Positions 1-8,738 of a DNA stretch of 64,000 bases are shown here, piece by piece. The DNA is from Alphaproteobacteria bacterium 46_93_T64. Lineage in GTDB: Bacteria; Pseudomonadota; Alphaproteobacteria; Sneathiellales; Sneathiellaceae. Under the pieces are notes generated by a model. It was given only the letters and a program-made list of their open reading frames with translations. It was not told the origin of the DNA and made no database searches. The DNA lies in NCBI GenBank assembly GCA_002163135.1, contig MAAN01000022.1, forward strand, positions 124,001 to 188,000, given 5' to 3'. Each line of letters starts with the position of its first letter. The first letter of the stretch is position 1. Both the position numbers and the translations under genes were made by a program.

Positions 1-428
1 TCTTGGTTTATGTTTGGGTTCCCCTTCATTACCTTGCTTAAGTCCTGCATGTAAGAGTTGTCTATTTCGCCCTCAATTTTCGTTTCTGAAGGGAAGATTG
101 TCCAAGAAGCCATTCCATCAATACGCATTTGGGCGGTACCTATTGGAATGAAAGTTTTTGTGTTGCCAATAGTAATAGGAGGACGTGTCAGCCCAATGGA
201 TATTTCACCCTTCCTAATTTCCACAAGAGGGTAAATCGCGTTTGCCGTTCTCCAAGCAAAGCTATTACCTTGTTTGATATTCCATGTGGATATTTGGCAT
301 TTCGAAGAATCGTCGAAGGGATCTATTTTATTGCTAACGTGCCACTTGAACTCTGTCTGATTACCTGTCGTCTGGCAACCAACAAGTAAGAAACTCATAA
401 CTATCAGCGCAATTTTTCCACTATTCAC
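1..428 (-). CDS. Putative lipoprotein, C-terminus beyond window
   Basis: Open reading frame on the minus strand from a GTG at 428 to the left edge, about 142 residues without a stop, so the C-terminus is missing. The N-terminus is a typical lipoprotein signal: a lysine, a hydrophobic run and a lipobox LVGC with the cysteine at residue 18. An internal ATG at 396-398 would leave too short a signal, so GTG is preferred. The rest has many Trp, Ile and Asn residues and no recognised domain. Function unknown; predicted to be lipid-anchored in the cell envelope. Codon-level coherence on this strand makes the opposite-strand reading at 129-389 a shadow. Confidence 0.6.
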   Translation of the reverse strand, partial: MNSGKIALIVMSFLLVGCQTTGNQTEFKWHVSNKIDPFDDSSKCQISTWNIKQGNSFAWRTANAIYPLVEIRKGEISIGLTRPPITIGNTKTFIPIGTAQMRIDGMASWTIFPSETKIEGEIDNSYMQDLSKVMKGNPNINQ

Positions 429-741
429 TTTGATACTCCAATAGCAACTATTTGTTAGAAGTCCATGTTAGGCTGACTTGGTTAGCAAGCTCCTATTAGT
501 TGCATCATGAGAAGAATTTGGCTTGATTGCAATCTACTTTATGGCTTGTTGTAAAAAAAACATGCGAAACTCGAAGTTGCATAAATTGCGTGGCGTCATT
601 CTCCGTCAAATATGTGGAAGGTAGAGGGATATATTCAGAATATTCAATACCTAGTAGGATATTTTGATTAATCGAAAACCCAAAGGTGTATTGAAGGGAA
701 TAGTCCCGAAAAAATCAAGGCTGTGGATCCAATTTTAAAAT
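429..741. other. Divergent intergenic region
   Basis: AT-rich gap between the leftward lipoprotein gene and the rightward Sel1/ankyrin gene; it should hold both promoters. No convincing promoter pair, operator or small gene was recognised. Confidence 0.4.
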
Positions 742-2625
742 TTGACGGAAAAATTGAGCTCATTTAATCGGCTTTTAGAAAATAAGTCATTTGCTGCGAG
801 CAAGCAGAGCAAGTCTTCTTCACACGCAGAAAACATAATTGGTTTTTGGGATTTTGAAACTATTGGTAATAACAAAATTTCAGATGGGAACAAATGCAGC
901 CAATACGTGGAAGCGTTTTTTGCAGATGGAAAATATATCTATCTGGACAGGTATACGGATAAAAACGGCTTGAAAATGATTTTCATCAAAAGCGGCATCT
1001 ATACTTTGACGGACAAAAGTGTCGCCATCAAAGTAACGGCTGCTCAATTTATTCGAGACGGCGAACCCCAACCTAAAAAGAAAACAGAACAATATACAAA
1101 ACGGAAAATTAAAAATATTGCCACTGATACCTACTCAACTTCAGATACTGAAAAATACTACATAAGAGATTCAAAACGAGTGGAACGTAGAAAATTGTCA
1201 ATCGGTTGGGTGCGCTGTCGCGAAGTAGAAGTCTTATGGGCCTTGGAAAATGGAAATATTGGTGAAGCGTATTTCTCAACTGAAAATGACGACTTGAAAA
1301 AGGCGGTTACAGCTGAATCTCTTGGGAAAATGGCCGTATCCTCTTACGCTGTGAAAGATTACTCAAATGCCCGTATATGGGGAGAGAAGGCGGCTGAGAA
1401 AAATCAAGCTGAGGGTTATTGGGTGCTTGGAAAACTCCATTTTTCGGGAGCTGGAGGGTATAAATCCGATTATGTGGAGGCTGTTAAATGGCATAGAAAA
1501 GGCGCTGAGGCAGGACATCCAGGGTCTCAGAATGCTCTTGGCAATGCATATTACAGAGGACGTGGTGTGAAACGCGATAATTCTTTGTCCGTTGATTGGC
1601 ATGAAAAGGCGGCTGAGCAAGGGCTGGTATCTTCACAATTTTTCTTGGCGACGACGTTCTGGTATGGAGAGCCAGATATAGAAATTGATCTTGAAAAGTC
1701 GTTGTTGTGGTTTGAGAAAGTCATTTCATCAAATTCTGTAGATGCCAAAATGATGGAACGATCCAGAAAAAGTGTTAGGCATTTGAAAGACCAAATCAAA
1801 GAGGAAGCAGAAGAGTTAAAACTCGAGCTGGCAAGGAAGAAGCAACAAGAAGAAATCGATAAAGACGAATTTTGGACTGCGATAAGAACCAATGATTTCG
1901 GGTCTGCTACGAGACTAATTCGTGCAGGGAAGTCCCCTAATTCACTTTTGGGAGGTATTTCTTACGTTCATCGCACAGCGTCGTATGGTTCCCCGAAAAT
2001 GCTCGAATTTTTGTTAGCCAACGAAGGTGATGCTAATTCAATTCTCAAAGGTAAAACACCGCTTTTCCTCGCAGCTTCCAAGGGCAGAATTTCAAGCTTA
2101 GAAGTTTTGATTAAACATGGTGGTGATGTTCACGCGGAAATTAAATCGGGGATCAATATCTTATCATATGCGCTGGGTGGAGAAAATCTTGAAGTTGTCG
2201 AATATTTGTTGAAAAAAGGCGTTAAATTCACTCCTGAACTCAAAAAATACATTGATGAACTATTTAGAAAAAGACAAACGACAGGCTCCATCATTGTGCA
2301 ATCAAAAGCACTGACTGACTATGTTATTAAATACGGTCCAAAGCCGATGCATGCTGTTGATTATGAAAGATTTGCAAGTACCAATTTCGAAGAATTCGAT
2401 TCTGTTTATAAAGTGATGCAACATTTTAAAGGAAAACTGAATGCGGGTCAGGTCAATCGAGAACATCAGTTTTATATAACAGAGCTGGCAAAACAATGTG
2501 AAAGATTTATCGATATGACCATGGAAATGCATAACCGCAGACTTTGGTCAGCGCGTTTGGCAGAACAGTATTCATCCGAATGTTACCAAATGTATGAGAA
2601 GAATAAACGACTGTTCAAATCGTAA
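742..2625 (+). CDS. Sel1-repeat and ankyrin-repeat protein
   Basis: A 627-residue repeat protein of unknown function. Residues about 40-120 form an unrecognised N-terminal domain. About 180-330 carry Sel1-like (TPR-related) repeats with motifs such as AVKWHRKGAEAGHPGSQNAL and DWHEKAAEQG. A charged, likely coiled segment lies at about 340-385, and ankyrin-like repeats (GKTPLFLAASKG, EVLIKHGGDV) at about 390-500. The C-terminal 120 residues are unassigned. No signal peptide is visible, so it is probably cytoplasmic. Such repeats mediate protein-protein contacts. The start is TTG at 742, just after an in-frame stop at 736-738; the ribosome site is poor, so the true start may be a little downstream. 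It lies left of the first attachment-like repeat and may be cargo of a neighbouring island. Confidence 0.75.
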   Translation: MTEKLSSFNRLLENKSFAASKQSKSSSHAENIIGFWDFETIGNNKISDGNKCSQYVEAFFADGKYIYLDRYTDKNGLKMIFIKSGIYTLTDKSVAIKVTAAQFIRDGEPQPKKKTEQYTKRKIKNIATDTYSTSDTEKYYIRDSKRVERRKLSIGWVRCREVEVLWALENGNIGEAYFSTENDDLKKAVTAESLGKMAVSSYAVKDYSNARIWGEKAAEKNQAEGYWVLGKLHFSGAGGYKSDYVEAVKWHRKGAEAGHPGSQNALGNAYYRGRGVKRDNSLSVDWHEKAAEQGLVSSQFFLATTFWYGEPDIEIDLEKSLLWFEKVISSNSVDAKMMERSRKSVRHLKDQIKEEAEELKLELARKKQQEEIDKDEFWTAIRTNDFGSATRLIRAGKSPNSLLGGISYVHRTASYGSPKMLEFLLANEGDANSILKGKTPLFLAASKGRISSLEVLIKHGGDVHAEIKSGINILSYALGGENLEVVEYLLKKGVKFTPELKKYIDELFRKRQTTGSIIVQSKALTDYVIKYGPKPMHAVDYERFASTNFEEFDSVYKVMQHFKGKLNAGQVNREHQFYITELAKQCERFIDMTMEMHNRRLWSARLAEQYSSECYQMYEKNKRLFKS

Positions 2626-2643
2626 GTGTATGGTCTAGGAATT

Positions 2644-2700
2644 GCTCCTTCAAATCAATTTGATCAGTAAGTTCGGGATGTTGTACCGATGTGAAGGAGC
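2644..2700. repeat. 9-bp inverted repeat downstream of Sel1/ankyrin gene
   Basis: Perfect arms GCTCCTTCA (2644-2652) and TGAAGGAGC (2692-2700) with a 39-base spacer. There is no T-tract, so it is not a clear terminator. It sits between the gene end and the attachment-like repeat. Together with the repeat it accounts for the gap 2626-2991, which has no other visible gene. Confidence 0.35.
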
Positions 2701-2793
2701 TGTCGGCAGTACCGTATTATGCTGCGGATAGATCAGTGGATCGCTAAATATTCGAAAAAAGGATGCCAGTGAGGCCGGATTTTTTCAAATCTC

Positions 2794-2911
2794 TTGACGT
2801 GGTCCACTTTAGTGGTCCAAAATCGATTTTTTAGGGTTCGCAGTAAGTTTTTAAGTTATTGATATGTTTGAATAAATAAGAAATTTGGTTCGAATCCTAC
2901 CACCCCGACCA
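2794..2911 (+). repeat. 118-bp attachment-site-like direct repeat, copy 1
   Basis: The same 118-bp sequence occurs at 9667-9784, equal in length and close to 88% identical by eye. It opens with TTGACG and an imperfect hairpin (GGTCCACT, TT, AGTGGTCC), goes through an AT-rich middle, and ends in GGTTCGAATCCT plus an acceptor-like stretch and CCA. The end looks like the TPsiC loop, acceptor strand and CCA of a tRNA gene, but no D or anticodon arm precedes it. This is what a right-hand attachment site of an island integrated at a tRNA 3' end looks like (known biology of tyrosine integrases; the assignment is inference). Confidence 0.75.
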
Positions 2912-2991
2912 ACTATTTAAATTTGAGTGTTGGAATTGACAATTGTTTGGAGGTTTTTATCTTTCGTTGAATTTTCCGATAGGTATGACGA

Positions 2992-3273
2992 TCATTGAAG
3001 TTTCTTATATTTCTCAATCAATTCAACCGGATATTCTCTGCAATGGGTCGCGAGGTGCAAGATGGTTAGATGCTCCTCAAAATTCTTGTCAGCCCATGGA
3101 TTAGGGTCCAATTTGCATAACCAGTGGAAAAGGCCATCCGCAGTATACCAAGTTGTAGAAATGCTGTAGCCGAGTTTTGGCGTCATCGTAACTGCAATGA
3201 ATTTGCTTCGATCAACAACCTTCATAGCATTGAGCAGATTATAGAGCGGTGTTTTTGAAAACTTCTCATTCAT
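2992..3273 (-). CDS. Hypothetical small protein (93 residues)
   Basis: Start chosen at the ATG at 3271-3273 because GGAGAG lies four bases upstream; a longer reading to 3327 would bypass this site. The protein starts MNEKFSKTPLYNLL, has a tryptophan-rich middle (WYTADGLFHWLCKLDPNPW) and ends in a basic helix. No signal peptide or known domain. It is the last gene of the leftward island group, about 100 bases downstream of the DnaQ-like gene, so is probably co-transcribed with it. Function unknown. Confidence 0.6.
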   Translation of the reverse strand: MNEKFSKTPLYNLLNAMKVVDRSKFIAVTMTPKLGYSISTTWYTADGLFHWLCKLDPNPWADKNFEEHLTILHLATHCREYPVELIEKYKKLQ

Positions 3274-3372
3274 CTTACTCTCCGGTACCACGTTTAAACT
3301 CGAAGATGTTGCTGTTAATGAGATCACATCGGTTCTTTAGTGAAATGTGGTGGAGAGCTCGTGAGGTAATAT

Positions 3373-3927
3373 TTAGTCATCCAATCCTATTTTCAGTTTT
3401 TCCGAGGAAAGGCATTGATAAATTTTCGCCATTAAAAGTGCATCATGTAAACGTATGTTGGGTGGCATTGGTTGGTCGGTGATATCAAATCGGTTGAGTA
3501 AAGCCTCCAGACTAAGAGGTGTATCTGGAAACAGAGCTTTTGCCATTTCAAGGGTGTCAATCAATCGATGCTTTGGGATTGGTTTTCTGTTTTCACTCAG
3601 AAGGACAGCGTTGATAAAGCTAATATCAAACCAACCGTAATGTGAAACAATCGGATCCTCACCAATAAACACCATTAATTCGTCGAGGACATCAGTAATC
3701 ACCGGATGCCCGTTCACCTGAATATTATCAATACCGTGAACCGCTGTTGCAACAGCAGATATCAAAATTTGTGGATCAACGAGTGTATGAAAATTGCTCA
3801 CTGTAACTTCACGATCAAGTAATTCAATTGCTGAAAGGGAGACAATTTTATCGACGTCTGGCCTTACACCCGTTGTCTCAATTGAAATAACGACTTCTCT
3901 TGCCCTGTGGTTTCGTTTTCTTGACAT
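3373..3927 (-). CDS. DnaQ-like (DEDDh) exonuclease-fold protein, probably inactive
   Basis: A 184-residue protein with the layout of the epsilon-type 3'-5' exonuclease domain. Exo I reads VVISIETTG (12-20), where active enzymes have D-x-E: Ser15 replaces the first aspartate and Glu17 is kept. Exo II reads HYGWFDISF with Asp101 kept. Exo III reads LHDALLMAK: His161 is kept, but Met166 sits where the last metal-binding aspartate should be. Two of the four acidic ligands are therefore missing, and nuclease activity is unlikely. It may have become a nucleic-acid-binding or inhibitor subunit. It lies 73 bases downstream of the DUF2779 gene on the same strand, probably as one operon. Confidence 0.8.
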   Translation of the reverse strand: MSRKRNHRAREVVISIETTGVRPDVDKIVSLSAIELLDREVTVSNFHTLVDPQILISAVATAVHGIDNIQVNGHPVITDVLDELMVFIGEDPIVSHYGWFDISFINAVLLSENRKPIPKHRLIDTLEMAKALFPDTPLSLEALLNRFDITDQPMPPNIRLHDALLMAKIYQCLSSEKLKIGLDD

Positions 3928-4000
3928 TGCCTATGACCCTTTGGTGATGCCTGTGGGTTTCGAATAATCTGGGTTATCCAGAGTTGCAGATAACATTCCC

Positions 4001-5584
4001 TTAAGGCGATCCTGACTTATTCCACAAACCCTTATGAATAACGATCATGGCAATGGTGTCATACTGACAATAGGCCAGTAGCGTATCCCGTAAATCTTGT
4101 CGGTTCTCGTCTACGGCAAATTCACCGCTGACCAATCTGTAGAATGCCTCTGCAGCTGCATCACCTTTGGCAATACCTGTAAGGTTGGCATAATCAAATT
4201 CAGGATCGAAAGCGTTGGCGATAGTTTTAATACTATAGGTGCCACCACTCAGAGAGAGTGGTTTTTTGAAAAATTCAGGTAGACATGTATGTGAGCGCAC
4301 GACGGGGAGTAAGTCGCGCAGTCTGGGGAGAAGAGAAAGTAATTCTGCACTCCGCTCTGGGACACGCTTGGCGAGACTTTTAATCGCTGATTTTTCAGCA
4401 GTCGCATGATAGACGAGTATTGGATACTGATCTTTTCCAAGAATATCCAAGAGCTTTTCAGCGCATTCGCGAGACGGATCTACATCACCATCAGCCAGAT
4501 ATTCAAAATGGCTATTGGGCTTTGTTCCTTTGCCTAAAGATAAGCAATCAGAAACCGTAAGTTTTAAAAGCTCTTCTTTATTGCTGATAAAATGGCAGGA
4601 CCACTGAAATGCTATCAGTTCCGTTGGGGTCGTATTTTGGAAATATGGAAGTGTAGGTCGCGAAAATTCAAAATCTAGATAATGTGCAGGGGGCCCAAAG
4701 TCACTTAACGCATCTGGCAACCCCTTCGATATAAATTCTTTGCCGGTTTTATGGGTGTAATATTCGCGGGATTGATCAGCGGAGAGATCGTAATCCAAAG
4801 GTATATCCGCAGCAGAAACGACTCCAGAAATTTCGAGAGCACTGGCAACCTTCCAATTCATCCGATACAATCTATGAACCCAATCCAGAGGTTTACTTGC
4901 CGTACAATCCTCCCATTGTTCGCATGTGTATGGCTTGCTACATCTGTTTTTATTGGGCGCGACTTCCGGCGCTTCGTTTCCAGCCAGCATAGACCTTTGT
5001 TCTGCGAGTGCAGTGGCAACCAGATTTTGGCGAGCTAACACAGCCTCGGTTTGATCTTCGAGCACAAAATAGGTTTCCCAATCGATTGTGTTGGTTGTCT
5101 TTGTATATTCTTTGTTTATTCGCCCAACTTGGGCAGAGCGTATTTTTAGACCGCATTGGGTCAATACATAATATTGAAGGGCGGCGTCATTAACATGGTG
5201 GTCTTTGACCGTTGAGGCCGATTTGATTTCTATAAGGCTCCAAGAGCCATCTTCGTGTCTCTGCAATATATCGACGCGAATTCTGATGTTGTTATATTCA
5301 AACGCGGCTTCAAAAATCGCCGGAATTGCAGCGTTATCAATTGCGTTTTGAGTAGAGCGTAGCGCGGCCTCATGTTCAAAAGCGGCTTCTTCAATAAGAA
5401 TTCCGTCTGGAAACAAATTATGCGCGGCTTCTCCGATTTTTGAGCCAATGTGAAATCCGGAACCCGGGATAGGTTCTTGATAGTCAGTCTTTGAGTGACA
5501 TTCCAGCCAGAGCTTTTTATGGCATTGTAGTCCGGAGATAAACTTGGATTTGGTGAGATGTGGCTCTCTTATTTTTGTGAACAT
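4001..5584 (-). CDS. DUF2779 protein: Cas4-like nuclease fused to DEDD-type exonuclease fold
   Basis: A 527-residue protein opening with SKFISGLQCHKKLWL, typical of DUF2779. The N-terminal half has RecB/Cas4-type nuclease motifs: GEAAH (His55), Asp105 (RVDIL), Glu119 and Lys121 (LIEIKSA) and Gln137 (ALQYY). Cysteines 21, 215, 221 and 227 could bind an Fe-S cluster as in Cas4 and AddB. The C-terminal half has YLDFEF (Asp304, Glu306) and YCQYD (Tyr505, Asp509), which fits an RNase-H-like DEDDy exonuclease. A DNA-processing enzyme is likely, but its substrate is unknown. It heads the leftward group; its start is only 23-32 bases from the start of the divergent 94-residue gene. Confidence 0.85.
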   Translation of the reverse strand: MFTKIREPHLTKSKFISGLQCHKKLWLECHSKTDYQEPIPGSGFHIGSKIGEAAHNLFPDGILIEEAAFEHEAALRSTQNAIDNAAIPAIFEAAFEYNNIRIRVDILQRHEDGSWSLIEIKSASTVKDHHVNDAALQYYVLTQCGLKIRSAQVGRINKEYTKTTNTIDWETYFVLEDQTEAVLARQNLVATALAEQRSMLAGNEAPEVAPNKNRCSKPYTCEQWEDCTASKPLDWVHRLYRMNWKVASALEISGVVSAADIPLDYDLSADQSREYYTHKTGKEFISKGLPDALSDFGPPAHYLDFEFSRPTLPYFQNTTPTELIAFQWSCHFISNKEELLKLTVSDCLSLGKGTKPNSHFEYLADGDVDPSRECAEKLLDILGKDQYPILVYHATAEKSAIKSLAKRVPERSAELLSLLPRLRDLLPVVRSHTCLPEFFKKPLSLSGGTYSIKTIANAFDPEFDYANLTGIAKGDAAAEAFYRLVSGEFAVDENRQDLRDTLLAYCQYDTIAMIVIHKGLWNKSGSP

Positions 5585-5607
5585 ATCTACCCCTCTCGCT
5601 AGTAACT

Positions 5608-5892
5608 TTGTTTAAGGTGACGGTTGGCAATAATGAGTATTGGTCACATTATTTGAAATCTCACTCGTCATTAGCAAAATTTGTAACACTCCCTTGTGTC
5701 AATTACGGTCGCAGAGAGCTTGATGAAAGCATTGAGTATGGATGCGACCAAGTTTTCCACGAGGCCACAGCAGCAGTCAAAATTCCTTGTGGTTCACAAA
5801 AAATATATACGACCGTTATTGACGCACATGACCTTTACAAGGGTATATCAGAACACTACGTTCTAGGGATATTACTGCTAAAGGAGGAATAA
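5608..5892 (+). CDS. Hypothetical island protein (94 residues)
   Basis: Small protein of unknown function, first in the rightward group. Start is TTG at 5608 or GTG at 5617; neither has a strong ribosome site. It has three cysteines and several His and Tyr residues, with no signal peptide or membrane segment and no recognised domain. The stop at 5890-5892 is five bases before the start of the WYL regulator, and the regulator's ribosome site lies inside this gene, so the two are translationally linked. That coupling suggests it acts with the regulator. Confidence 0.6.
   Translation: MFKVTVGNNEYWSHYLKSHSSLAKFVTLPCVNYGRRELDESIEYGCDQVFHEATAAVKIPCGSQKIYTTVIDAHDLYKGISEHYVLGILLLKEE
5881..5887 (+). 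promoter_or_regulatory. Strong ribosome binding site fixing a TTG start
   Basis: AAGGAGG, ten bases upstream of the TTG at 5898. It overlaps the last codons of the preceding small gene, and supports the TTG as the true start of the WYL regulator. Confidence 0.7.
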
Positions 5893-5897
5893 ATACA

Positions 5898-7013
5898 TTG
5901 GGAAATAGATTTGATGGCTCAGTAGATTTACTTCTACTCATGCGAATGCTGGAGCGGCCGCAAGGTATTACACTATCGAAAATAATTGAAGAATTTGACG
6001 TTGGGCGGCGAACGGCCGAACGTATGATGTCTGCTGTAAAGCGGCTGGCTTCGTGGCAGGGTGTTGGTCATACAGCATCCGATTATCAAAATGGCGCTAT
6101 TTATCCTACCGACGTAGAAACAGATGACGGAGATGGTCGAAAAACACAACAAGCATGGCGATTGGACCCGGATTCACTCAATTCTTTAAAGCGTGAGAGC
6201 CTTTTCTTCGGTCGTGTCGTTAATGAAGAAAATACTATTGTTGCTCTTGATGCGGCCTTGCGGTTGTTGAAGAAAGAAAACCAAACCAGTTTTGTGAAAG
6301 ACTTGATGCGCTTGAAGGAAGAAATTCTGCGTTCAAAAAGTGAGACGGTGCATTCTAATATCGAATACGCTGCAGAGTTATTGGAGTTTTCAACACGTCC
6401 GGGCCCGAAGAAAGACACGCCGCCGGAAACCTTGGCAAATTTGGTCCGCGCTATAAGTGCATGGAAAGAAATTTCCTTTGTCTACTCTGACCCATGGCAT
6501 GGCACAACCACCAGAGAGACGTTCCAGCCTTATGGGATTATCAACGGAGAACATCACTACATTGTTGGCAAAGTTAAGGGGACGGATAAAATTGAACGCA
6601 GGAGAATGCCGAAGGTATCGGATCTAAATGTCCTAGAGACTACCTTCACAAAGGATGGCGATTTTGATCTGAAAAAATATGCCGACCAATCCTTCGGAAC
6701 GTATCAAGAGGAACCCGCAATTAGGGTGAAATGGAAAATTCTGCCGAAGAAGAAACTTGGCGATCCAACAACACAATTCGGGTCATCGCCGAAAGGGGCT
6801 GAAGATGCTGCCGCTTACAAGTTTCACCCAACGCAGAAGCCATTGGTCCTTTTGGAGGACGGTAGCGTTATCGTTGAATTTGAGGCTAAAGGCACGATTG
6901 AAATGTGCTGGCACCTGTTTACTTGGGGGGATCGTATTGAAATTATTGAACCTGCGTCACTGCGGGAGACTTATTCAGATTTATTGAGTGCCGCGTTAGC
7001 GAACCACAAGTAA
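5898..7013 (+). CDS. WYL-domain transcriptional regulator
   Basis: A 371-residue regulator. The N-terminus (about 5-55) is a winged helix-turn-helix: LSKIIEEFDVGRRTAERMM. A middle segment links to a WYL domain at about 180-250 with FVYSDPWHGTT, then PYGIINGEHHYIVGK and RRRMPKVSDL, which fits the family pattern of an arginine- and tyrosine-rich ligand pocket. A C-terminal WCX-like extension ends with a tryptophan-containing stretch (CWHLFTWGDRIEI). WYL proteins sense nucleic-acid or nucleotide ligands and control defence loci. It sits between a small gene and a nuclease gene on the same strand, probably controlling the divergent island operons. Confidence 0.88.
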   Translation: MGNRFDGSVDLLLLMRMLERPQGITLSKIIEEFDVGRRTAERMMSAVKRLASWQGVGHTASDYQNGAIYPTDVETDDGDGRKTQQAWRLDPDSLNSLKRESLFFGRVVNEENTIVALDAALRLLKKENQTSFVKDLMRLKEEILRSKSETVHSNIEYAAELLEFSTRPGPKKDTPPETLANLVRAISAWKEISFVYSDPWHGTTTRETFQPYGIINGEHHYIVGKVKGTDKIERRRMPKVSDLNVLETTFTKDGDFDLKKYADQSFGTYQEEPAIRVKWKILPKKKLGDPTTQFGSSPKGAEDAAAYKFHPTQKPLVLLEDGSVIVEFEAKGTIEMCWHLFTWGDRIEIIEPASLRETYSDLLSAALANHK

Positions 7014-7093
7014 TAAGAGATTAACTTTAGATGTGTATTGAGCATGGGTGGCTTTATGAGAATTCTAAACAATTATATTCGGAAAGGTAACCA

Positions 7094-8590
7094 ATGACTG
7101 ACTTGAATGAATGGGCTGAAGGCACAGATTTTAGAGAATTTGTTGATCATTTCGGATATCGACCTTCACTTAGTGTTTATGGGTGCGATCGAATTGAAGA
7201 CACTCATAGCGATTTTTTCGCGTGGTTACTTGATCCGGCTGAAAATCATAATCTTGGGAACCAACCCCTCATTCAATTTTTATTGGCGTTAAAAAAATTG
7301 AGTCCGGAGAACGAAGGCGCACATGAAAAACTAGCCAAACTCAATGAAGGCCGATTGGTATTATCAAATGAATTTTTGGGTAGCTTAAAGGAACCTGCCA
7401 CTAGCATTTCAAATGTTGATGTGAAGAGGGAGTTTCAAGACGCTTGGAATGGTAATGTTAGAAATTCTGTACGCCCTGATATTCTTCTTACGGCAGAAAT
7501 CAACCAGACGAAATTTGTTCTGATTCTCGAAAACAAAATCTACAGCACAGAAGGCGAAGATCAAACTGTTGATTATTTTGACTGGGCTAAGAATAAATAT
7601 CCTGAAGCGACAATATTATGCGTTTACGTCAATCCTTATCTAAACAAAAAACTTGCTGACTTAAGTAAGAATCCGTTTTCTTCAAATGATTTCATATTCA
7701 TTACCTACCAATTTTTGTTAGATAATTGGCTGAAGGCATTCGGTGAAAGTAACCATAAGAATGTACAGATCGATGATTACATTCGAAGCCTTAAAAATCG
7801 CTCTCTCACCAATCGCTCCAAAAACAGAAAAAATGTTGCATTAGCCATATCGCAGCTGGATAGAGACGTTTGCAAAACATTCTTGGAGAAATCGAAGAAA
7901 CAATTGCTCCGAGTTAGGGATGCATTGAGGTCCGATGATACAGAGATACCAAGCTTAGTTCACAAGATTATGCCAATTTTACAGGAGATAATCCCGAATT
8001 CTGATCTAGAACAAGACGGTTTCAGAGTCATTGAGGTTCGTAAAGGAACGGATCCTTGGAACGAAAAAAATGTCGCCGCGGGGCATCTAGCTGAAGGTGT
8101 AGCGACTGAATTGAATGCATTAGAAGCAGTCAATAGAGAGGTGTCCTTTGTTGGAGGCGCAACCTACAGATATATTATTCCAGCAGGGGATCCGCTATTG
8201 GGGCGTGGGATAATAAAATGGGGTTTTCGCAATATCGGTGCACAAATTGGATTTTGGATTAGCCCAAGATTTCAAGTGGAAGGTAGCAAAGCCTATCGCG
8301 GTAATTTTGAAGAAGTCTTTAGTGTTCTAGAAAATTTGACACGTGAAATAAACGAAAAACACAACCAAGCATATATCTGCAGAGAAAGGCCATTTGCGGA
8401 GAGAGTTGATCAACAAGAACATCCTTCAATTTTCGTCTACTCGACAATTAAGAGAGATGATGCTTCCGCAGGAATAGTCAGTAGCGAGCTAATAAAAATG
8501 GCAGAATATTTTGTTCCAGAAATGATACGAGACATTGCGACGGAAGGACAGTCGAAAACTTTGTTTGATCCGTTTGTGGAAGCTATTTAG
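7094..8590 (+). CDS. PD-(D/E)XK nuclease superfamily protein
   Basis: A 498-residue protein with the signature of the PD-(D/E)XK group often annotated PDDEXK_4. The N-terminus has E35-x2-H38-S-D followed by WLLDP. The catalytic core reads RPDILL (Asp129), LILENK (Glu146, Lys148) and EDQT (Gln157). The C-terminal 250 residues have no recognised domain and may specify target or partner. GGAAAGG lies upstream of the ATG. It follows the WYL regulator by 80 bases on the same strand. Family members occur in defence islands and restriction-like systems; the target here is unknown. Confidence 0.85.
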   Translation: MTDLNEWAEGTDFREFVDHFGYRPSLSVYGCDRIEDTHSDFFAWLLDPAENHNLGNQPLIQFLLALKKLSPENEGAHEKLAKLNEGRLVLSNEFLGSLKEPATSISNVDVKREFQDAWNGNVRNSVRPDILLTAEINQTKFVLILENKIYSTEGEDQTVDYFDWAKNKYPEATILCVYVNPYLNKKLADLSKNPFSSNDFIFITYQFLLDNWLKAFGESNHKNVQIDDYIRSLKNRSLTNRSKNRKNVALAISQLDRDVCKTFLEKSKKQLLRVRDALRSDDTEIPSLVHKIMPILQEIIPNSDLEQDGFRVIEVRKGTDPWNEKNVAAGHLAEGVATELNALEAVNREVSFVGGATYRYIIPAGDPLLGRGIIKWGFRNIGAQIGFWISPRFQVEGSKAYRGNFEEVFSVLENLTREINEKHNQAYICRERPFAERVDQQEHPSIFVYSTIKRDDASAGIVSSELIKMAEYFVPEMIRDIATEGQSKTLFDPFVEAI

Positions 8591-8738
8591 CCCTTAAATC
8601 GACAATGGAATAGTTGCAACTGAGTGAGACTAATAGCTTTCAAGAGATGCTTCTCTATTTTGAATTAGCAAGGGCAAAAATATTCACAATGACCTTATTT
8701 TTTTTATCTATCTATCAATGTTAAATCGAGAAAAATAC

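Noticed and set aside
129-389. Open frame of 86 codons on the plus strand near the left edge
   Set aside because: It lies opposite a lipoprotein reading with a proper signal sequence and lipobox on the minus strand, and has no ribosome site or recognisable protein features.
2794-2911. A complete tRNA gene
   Set aside because: Only the TPsiC loop, acceptor-like strand and CCA are present; the upstream part is AT-rich and cannot form the D and anticodon arms. The same holds for 9667-9784.
4001-5584. A CRISPR-Cas locus, because of the Cas4-like motifs
   Set aside because: No repeat-spacer array and no Cas1, Cas2 or effector genes are present; the layout fits DUF2779 instead.
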